Part shown: positions 58,439-64,000 of the stretch, piece by piece | Numbering within the stretch: position 1 is the stretch's first letter | Layout of the letters: each line of letters starts with the position of its first letter | Origin: Locusta migratoria | Taxonomy: Eukaryota; Arthropoda; Insecta; Orthoptera; Acrididae | Direction of reading: 5' to 3' | DNA length: 64,000 nt | NCBI GenBank assembly: GCA_026315105.1 | Contig: CM048746.1 | Coordinates: forward strand, 142,396,730 to 142,460,729 | Notes under the pieces: generated by a model | What the model was told of the DNA's origin: nothing | Seen by the model: the letters and a program-made list of their open reading frames with translations, nothing else | Database searches by the model: none | Position numbers and translations under genes: made by a program

Positions 58439-58620
58439 CCGCGGTGGAATAGCCCTGCACACTGGGGCGCCGTGCTGCAGTGCGTGTGGCCGTTCGCCGT
58501 CGGGAATTCGAGTCCTCCCTTGGGCATGGGCGTATGTGTTGTCCTTAGGTTAGTTTAACTTAGTTTAAGGGTAGGGACTAATAACCACGCAGTCCCATAA
58601 ATTTACAAACATTTGAACAT
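58439..58620 (+). mobile_element. tRNA-derived SINE (subtype 2)
   Basis: Perfect 15-bp TSD TTTGGAACTTAGGAG at 58424-58438 and 58621-58635. Its 3' TSD is also the 5' TSD of the RTE element at 58636, so the two insertions share a site. The B-box region reads GGAATTCGAGTCC. Confidence 0.93.
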
Positions 58621-58806
58621 TTTGGAACTTAGGAGTTTAGTATTAGAAGGAAGTGTGTGGGGTAAAAATCGTAGAGGGAGACCGAGGGACAAATACAGTA
58701 AGCAGATTCAAAAGGATGTAGGTTGCCGAACGTATTCTCAGATGAAGAGACTCGCACAGGACAGGGTAGCGTGGAGAGCTGCATCTCCAAGCGTTAATAG
58801 AAACCA

Positions 58807-61548
58807 CCGAAACACACTTCATTATAGGCAGCGAAAATTGGCTCAAGCCGGAAATAAGTTCAGAAGAAGTATTTGCAAAAGATCTAACGGTATTCAGAAA
58901 GGATATATTAAACAAAATAGGTGGGGGCGTGTTTGTCGCCGTCAAAAGGAGTATGTCATGTAATGAAGTTGAAGTTCATAGTTCCTGCGAGCTATTATGG
59001 GTAGATGTTGTACTCGAAAATCGTAAGAAGTTAATAATCGGTTCCTTTTACCGGCCTCCCGGCTCTGACGATACAATAGCAGAAAGGTTCAAAGGAAACC
59101 TGAGTCAAATTACAAAAACGTACCCGACACGATAATAGTAGGTGGTGATTTTAATTTACCCTCGATCTGTTGGCGAAATTATATTTTCAAATCAGCAGGT
59201 AGGCATAAAACATCGTCCGAAATTGTACTCAACGCATTCTCTGAGAATTACTTCGAACAATTAGTTCATGAGCCAACTAGAATTATAAATGGATGTGAAA
59301 ACACACTTGATCTCTTAGCAACAAATAATCCTGAGCTCATAACGAGCATCAAAACGGATACAGGTATTAGTGAACACAGAGCTGTCATAGCGAAATTGAA
59401 TATCGAAAGTCCCAAAGTTACCAAAAATAAACGCAAAGTATACTTGTTCAGGAAAGCAGATAGAAATAAAATACATTGCTTCTTGAAAGACAGTTTCCAC
59501 TCGTTTCTAACACTAAACGTAGGTGTAGACCAGATGTGGCTCAAATTCAAAGAAGTGGTATCGACAGCAATTGACAGTTTTACACCAAATAAATTAATAA
59601 AAGAAGGAGGCGATCCCCCTTGGTACACAAAACAGGTCAGGACACTGTTGCAAAAGCAAAGGAAAAGGCACACTAAATTTAAACGAACACAAAATCCCCA
59701 GGATTGGCAATCGTACTCAGAAGCTCGAAATTTAGCGAGGATTTCAATGCGAGATGCCTACAATATTTAACACAACGAAACTCTTTCTCGAAATTTGACT
59801 GAAAACCCAAAGAGATTTTGGTCATATGTTAAATATACTCGGGGCAAATCACAAACAATACCTTCACTACATCTACATCTACGTGATAGTAATGGCGATC
59901 CTGCCTATGACAGCGCTACTAAAGCAGAGTTACTAAACATAGCTTTTAGAAACTCATTCACCAAAGAAGTAACCAATATTCCAGATTTCGAATTACGAAC
60001 AGATGCCGTAATGAGTAACGTAGAAGTAGATATCATCGGGGTAGTGCAGCAACTAAAATCACTTAACAAAAACAAGTCTTCTGGTCCGGATTGTATACCC
60101 ATTAGATTTCTATCTGATTATGCTGAAGCGATAGCTCCTTACTTAACAGTCATATACAACCGCTCTCTCATAGAAGGATCTGTACCAAAAGATTGGAAAG
60201 TTGCCCAGGTTACACCTATATTCAATAAAGGCAGTAGGAGTAACCCACTAAACTACAGGCCTATTTCACTGACGTCAATCTGCAGCAGGGTTTTGGAACA
60301 TATCCTGTATTCAAATATTATGAATTATCTCGAACAGAACGATCTATTGACCCAAGGTCAACACGGATTTAGAAAATATCGTTCATGCGAAACACAACTA
60401 GCTCTTTATTCACACAAAGTGATGGGTGCTATCGACAAAGGTTCGCAAATCGATTCCGTATTTCTTGATTTCCAGAAAGCTTTTGACACCGTACCTCACA
60501 AACGGCTTTTAATGAAATTGCGTGGTTATGATATATCGCCCCAAATTTGCGATTGGATAGGGGATTTATTGTCAGAGAAGACACAGTTCGTAGTAATCGA
60601 TGGTAAGGCGTAGACTTATACAGAGGTGATATTGGGCGTTCCACAGGGTAGTATTATTGGTCCTCTACTGTTCCTTATTTACATAAACGATTTAGGGGAA
60701 AATCTAAGTAGCTCTCTGAGGTTGTTTGCAGATGACGCCGTCATTTACCGTCTAGTAAAATCATTTGCAGATTAAAACCAACTGCAGAACGATCTGAATA
60801 AGATATCAGTATGGTATAAAAATTGGCACTTGACTCTAAATAATGAAAGTGTGAAGTCGTCTACATGAGTACGAAAAGAAATCCGTTAAACTTTGTTTAC
60901 AAGGTAAATCAATCAAATGTGAAGGCCGTAAACTCCACAAAATACCTAGGAATTATTATTACTTCAGACTTAAATTGGAAAGAACATGTAGTTAATATCG
61001 TGGGAAAGGCGAACCAGAGACTGCGTTTTATTAGCAGAACCCTTAAAACATGCAATAGAACTAGAAAAGGAACTGCATACACTACGCTTGTACGTCCATT
61101 TTTTGAGTATTGCAGCCCAGTGTGGGATCCTTGTCAGGTGGGTTTAACGGAGAACATCGAAAGAGTCCAAAGAAGGGCAGCTCCTTTCGTATTGTCACGA
61201 TACAGGGGAGACAGCGTTACGGAAATGATACAGGATCTGGGATGGGAATCATTACAACAACGGCGCTTATCGCTGCGGCGTGGGCTACTTGCGAAACTCC
61301 AATCGCCAACGTTCTCCTCCGAATGCGAAAATGTATTGTTGACTCCCACTTACATAGGTAGAAATGATCATCAGAATAAAATACGAGAAATCAGAGCTCG
61401 AGCAGGGAGATTCAGGTGTTCATTCTTCCCACGCGCTATTCGAGAATGGAATGGGAGATAAATAGTATAATGGTGTTTCGATGAACCATCTGCCAGGCAC
61501 TTAAATGTGATTTGCAGAGTATCCCAAGTAGATGTAGATGTTTAGATG
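58807..61548 (+). mobile_element. CR1/jockey-like LINE nested in the RTE element
   Basis: Bounded by a 9-bp TSD, TAGAAACCA, at 58798-58806 and 61549-61557. The 3' end has AGATGT-type short repeats (61530-61550). At 2742 bp it is 5'-truncated: it begins within the apurinic endonuclease domain. The C-terminal part matches 44600-44985. Confidence 0.92.
58836..61461 (+). pseudogene. LINE ORF2: endonuclease + reverse transcriptase, broken
   Basis: The endonuclease part has IGGGVFVAVKRS (58917-58952), IIGSFYRPPGSD, then GGDFNLPS (about 59143-59166) and GISEHRAVI (about 59365). The reverse-transcriptase part has NKNKSSGPDCIPIRFL, YRPISLTSICSRVLEHIL, FLDFQKAFDTVPHKRLL, GVPQGS and the catalytic FADD at 60725-60736. 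The C terminus has KYLGIIITSDLNWKEHV and HCRR-type basic segments. A frameshift near 59125, stops at about 59768, 60611 and 60772, and a frameshift near 60850 inactivate it. Fairly recent: reading is otherwise continuous. Confidence 0.9.
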
Positions 61549-61598
61549 TAGAAACCAGTGTGCGGACTGAAGACCACAACAACAACGGAACTTAGGAG

Positions 61599-61843
61599 AT
61601 AAGGTACTGGTGGAACTGGAGCTATGAGGTTGAGCTGAAACGCCTGCACAGATAGCTGAGTCGGTAGAGCGCTTCCCCGTGAGAAGCAAAAGTTCTGGGT
61701 TCGAATCCCAGTCTAGTACGCAGTTTTAACTTCCTAGATAAGTTTCAGATGAGCGCACAGATCGCTGCAGAGTTAAATTATGATTCAGGGCTGTTATACG
61801 GTGCCGTAATCGAGTACAGCGCTATTTATACATTCGGCTCCGG
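61599..61843 (+). mobile_element. tRNA-like foldback-family copy (right part; left part 58360-58423)
   Basis: Continues the sequence interrupted at 58438: TTCGCAGGAAAACTTCCGTG ... then ATAAGGTACTGGTGGAACTG. The tRNA-like segment is CAGATAGCTGAGTCGGTAGA with GGGTTCGAATCCCAG at about 61694-61710, followed by TTTTAACTTCCTAG. It shares about 190 bp with 57355-57551. The tRNA-like part has good A and B boxes but an irregular acceptor stem, so no tRNA gene is called. Confidence 0.75.
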
Positions 61844-61849
61844 TGCCAC

Positions 61850-62410
61850 CCCAGCCTCAATCCCACCGGCAGAGCGCTGGGCCAACGCTGCGACTGCCTC
61901 AGCCCCTGGCTGTCCTTCCTGAGTTACGGGCCCTCGCTAGCTGTCAGACACTCGGCACGGCGCGAGTTACTGCTCCATCCGCAGAGTAATTTGCTCCGAC
62001 AACACGCGACGTCGTCGTTTGCTTTTCGGCTTGCCCCCGCCGTTGCCGTTGCCGTTGCAGATGCCGTTGGACCGCTGCCGATTCCGCCTGCGCCGCCCCA
62101 CTGTTTCAATTTGGCAGAGCGAGTGAATGAGAGCACTTAGCGCGCGCGGCCGTGTCGGCACTGGAGAGACCATTGCCGCGGATGAGAGTCATAATAACTC
62201 TGCGCCGGCGGCTGCGTTTAACAGCCGCCGCGGCGACTTGGCGCTGTCGAGTATCGATGTTAACTGCGCCGTCCCGTATCGATACCGATCTAAACAACCC
62301 ACCGGCGCGGCGGCAGCGCTGATGACTAACGGCTCGCCTTCCGCAACGTTTCGCATCTGCTGTTGCAACATCTCATGCTCACAGCCTCCCTCCCTCCTAC
62401 ACTAGAGAAA
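61850..62410. promoter_or_regulatory. CpG-rich block, possible promoter or first exon
   Basis: High GC and many CpGs (for example GCGCGCGGCCGTGTCGGCAC, GCCGCCGCGGCGAC), unlike the surrounding AT-rich repeats. Includes a GCCGTTGCCGTTGCCGTTGC repeat at 62038-62060 and GATA/CGATA sites. ORFs on both strands are Ala/Arg-rich and compositional. A host promoter or 5' exon is a reasonable inference, but no splice site or TATA box is decisive. Confidence 0.35.
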
Positions 62411-62529
62411 TCTCTACTTTTTATGTGCTGCACAAAATAAAGTAGCTGACGCGTGATTGGTAAAAGTCAACATCATTCTTGGCTCCGATAAATTGCAAAG
62501 TCAAACGTGTGGTGAATAAGGCTTTCCTC

Positions 62530-62787
62530 ACCGAGCGAGGTGGCGCAGTGGTAACGCACTGTACTCGCATTCGGGAGGATGGTGGTTCAAATCCACCTCC
62601 GGCCATCCAGATTTAGGTTTTCCTTGATTTCCCTAAATCACTCCAGGCATATGCCGGGATGGTTCCTTTCAAAGGGCACGGCCGATTTCCTTCCTCATCA
62701 TAACCCAAAAACTCCGAGCGTTAGCTCCGTCTCTAATGGCTAAGCTGTCGACGGGACGTTAAACCCTAAGCATCCATCCATCCATCC
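62530..62787 (+). mobile_element. tRNA-derived SINE, fourth family, complete
   Basis: Head CCGAGCGAGGTGGCGCAGTG (A box TGGCGCAGTGG), B box GGTTCAAATCC, body ATCCAGATTTAGGTTTTCCT, GGGATGGTTCCTTTCAAAGG, GACGGGACGTTAAACCC, and a (CATC)n tail. A perfect 12-bp TSD, AAGGCTTTCCTC, lies at 62518-62529 and 62788-62799. The old copy at 23725-23945 is its relative. Confidence 0.95.
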
Positions 62788-62879
62788 AAGGCTTTCCTCG
62801 CATGTGAATTATTGAGTGAGGAAGTCTAGTGTTGTGCTAAATGATGCAGGCTGATTCCAAAACAATTGTATGTTTTTGA

Positions 62880-63037
62880 CGACATTACAGCGTTCAAATT
62901 AATGAAATAAATCGCAATTTGCGATCAGTTATGGCTTCACTGTACTAGGTCTAGATGAAATACCAAACCTAGTACAGTGAAGCCATAAATGATCGCAAAT
63001 TGCGATTTATTTCATTAATTTGAACGCTGTGACGTCG
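62880..63037. repeat. Palindrome with 70-bp arms
   Basis: Arms 62880-62949 and 62968-63037 are reverse complements with about 3 mismatches, around an 18-bp loop. Each arm contains TTCAAATTAATGAAATAAAT outward and CCTAGTACAGTGAAGCCATA inward. A third partial arm occurs at 63376-63436. No ORF. It fits a MITE-like foldback. Confidence 0.9.
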
Positions 63038-63267
63038 TCAAAAATATATAATTGTATACAAGCCGAGGCTGGGCTCCTGACGGCAATTAATTGTTTCTCG
63101 TTACCACATGGTCTGTTTTCCCTGATGCGGGAATACAGTATTGTGGCTGCGTGCATTACAGAACTAAATAGGCTGTGGTGATAGGAAAGAGAGAGCGTAG
63201 CGAATGGAGTTTAGGGTGTGGCGGGAGACGTGCAGGGAAGAGTCCTCTGCAGTCGTGTTGGTCACTG

Positions 63268-63345
63268 TGTCCTCGGTGGCGGAGTGGTCAACGCGTCTGC
63301 CTAGTAAGCAGAACATCCCGGGTTCTCATCCCGGCTGAGCACAAA
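63268..63345 (+). mobile_element. tRNA-derived SINE head, fifth type
   Basis: GTCCTCGGTGGCGGAGTGGT (A-box-like), then CCCGGGTTCTCATCCCGG (mutated B box in a T-stem). ACAAATTTGCATTCGCCGAA follows. It lacks a proper acceptor stem and resembles SINE heads rather than a tRNA gene. The 3' limit is unclear. Confidence 0.5.
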
Positions 63346-63375
63346 TTTGCATTCGCCGAACTTTGGTATTTCTTC

Positions 63376-63436
63376 TAAACCTAGTACAGCGAAGCCATAA
63401 CTGATAGGAAATTGCAATTTATGTCATTGCAGTCGT
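63376..63436 (+). repeat. Partial copy of the 70-bp palindrome arm
   Basis: AACCTAGTACAGCGAAGCCA, then ATTGCAATTTATGTCATT, matches the right arm at 62968-63020 with several changes. Confidence 0.75.
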
Positions 63437-63885
63437 CTAGTTTCAACTACGATGTTTTTATTCTGCAAAGTAGCGCCCGATTTCACGAGGGAATAACTTT
63501 TATTTAAATGCTTGCGCATCAAACCTTCGCTTGATTTTTATAATTACACATTTGGGTTCAAAATTTTCATTAACCTTGAACAAATGTTCAGACTAATCAA
63601 ACTTCGCACTTACTTCACGATATATTGCTACATCGTATTGCAGCTGTTAGAAACTTTTGTGGTTCTATATCATGTCCTTGATGTTACGGAGTGACTGGAG
63701 CAAAAAACGTACAGCTAAAGGACGATCGATTTTCATTGAATATTATAATTTAATTTAACAGTTGCATCAATTAGAAAAAAACTTTAAGACGTACGAAGGT
63801 GAATTTCAAATTAGGAATTTCCTTTTAGTTTCAGGAAATATCAGTTAATTGAAACACGTCTATTATCTACCACCTTACCGTTGTT
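63437..63885. other. No gene recognised
   Basis: AT-rich spacer. Confidence 0.5.
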
Positions 63886-64000
63886 CTGCACGGCCACTAC
63901 GGTCGGGGGTTCGAATCCCCCATCGGGCATGGATATTTGTGCCGTCTTAGTTAGTAAGTAGTTCATAAGTAGTTTGTAAGTTTAGCGACTGATGGATGAC
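63886..64000 (+). mobile_element. tRNA-derived SINE (main family), cut by window end
   Basis: Starts within the tRNA head at TCTGCACGGCCACTACGGTC and includes GGTTCGAATCC and the body to GACTGATGGATGAC. The A-box part is missing, which is a real 5' truncation. The 3' end lies outside the window. Confidence 0.88.

Larger units (their letters stand above)
58636..61586 (+). mobile_element. RTE-like LINE 3' end, split by another LINE
   Basis: Two parts, 58636-58797 and 61558-61586, form one 5'-truncated element. The first encodes GKNRRGRPRDKYSKQIQKDV then GCRTYSQMKRLAQDR, the C-terminal tail of RTE-type polyproteins. The second is the 3' tail CCAGTGTGCGGACTGAAGAC ending in ACAACAACAAC. The TSD GGAACTTAGGAG is at 58624-58635 and 61587-61598. 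Confidence 0.88.

Overview
The window reads as non-coding, repeat-dense DNA from a large insect genome. The lineage is probably polyneopteran (orthopteran or stick-insect-like). That placement is an inference from the mix of repeats: many tRNA-derived SINEs with GGTTCGAATCC-type B boxes, mariner relics, Penelope-like elements, RTE-, CR1/jockey- and I-type LINEs, and a Ty3/gypsy-type LTR family. No complete host gene is visible. Almost every protein-like stretch is a broken transposable element.

Layout. 1-9300: a mariner relic (625-2108) split by a SINE, short duplications, two reverse-strand LINE 3' ends (5069-5510 and 6848-7915), a foldback repeat (5738-5954), more SINEs and a reverse-strand mariner relic (8707-9130). 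9326-21587: a Penelope-like element with a decayed YVDD reverse transcriptase and GIY-YIG domain. A gypsy-type LTR element sits inside it. The inside of that LTR element is a tandem array of 26 copies of a 406-bp unit (10646-21201) that ends in one complete 3' LTR (21202-21554). Inverted 32-bp repeats lie at the two ends of the Penelope segment.

21.6-34 kb: mostly featureless AT-rich DNA with an old SINE, an unrecognised 154-codon ORF, mariner relics and a 629-bp element with 142-bp inverted arms (33396-34024). 34-45 kb: several SINEs with clear target-site duplications (TSDs), a 5'-truncated I-type LINE with a 13-bp TSD (35004-36278), a solo LTR of the same family as the array (37083-37449), a transposase fragment, and Penelope and LINE fragments. 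45-56 kb: a dispersed repeat present three times, a SINE dimer inside an ORF, and a foldback element with tRNA-like arms (49251-49613).

57.3-61.9 kb is a stacked insertion site: an internally deleted mariner, two SINEs, an RTE-type LINE 3' end and, inside that, a 2.7-kb CR1/jockey-like LINE. Several layers are confirmed by perfect TSDs. 61.85-62.4 kb is a CpG-rich block and the best candidate for a host promoter or first exon. The end carries another SINE with a 12-bp TSD, a 70-bp-arm palindrome and a SINE cut by the window end.

The most notable object is the 10.6-kb near-identical array. Its unit joins an LTR head, a reverse-transcriptase fragment and a polypurine tract, so it looks like a satellite born inside one LTR retrotransposon.
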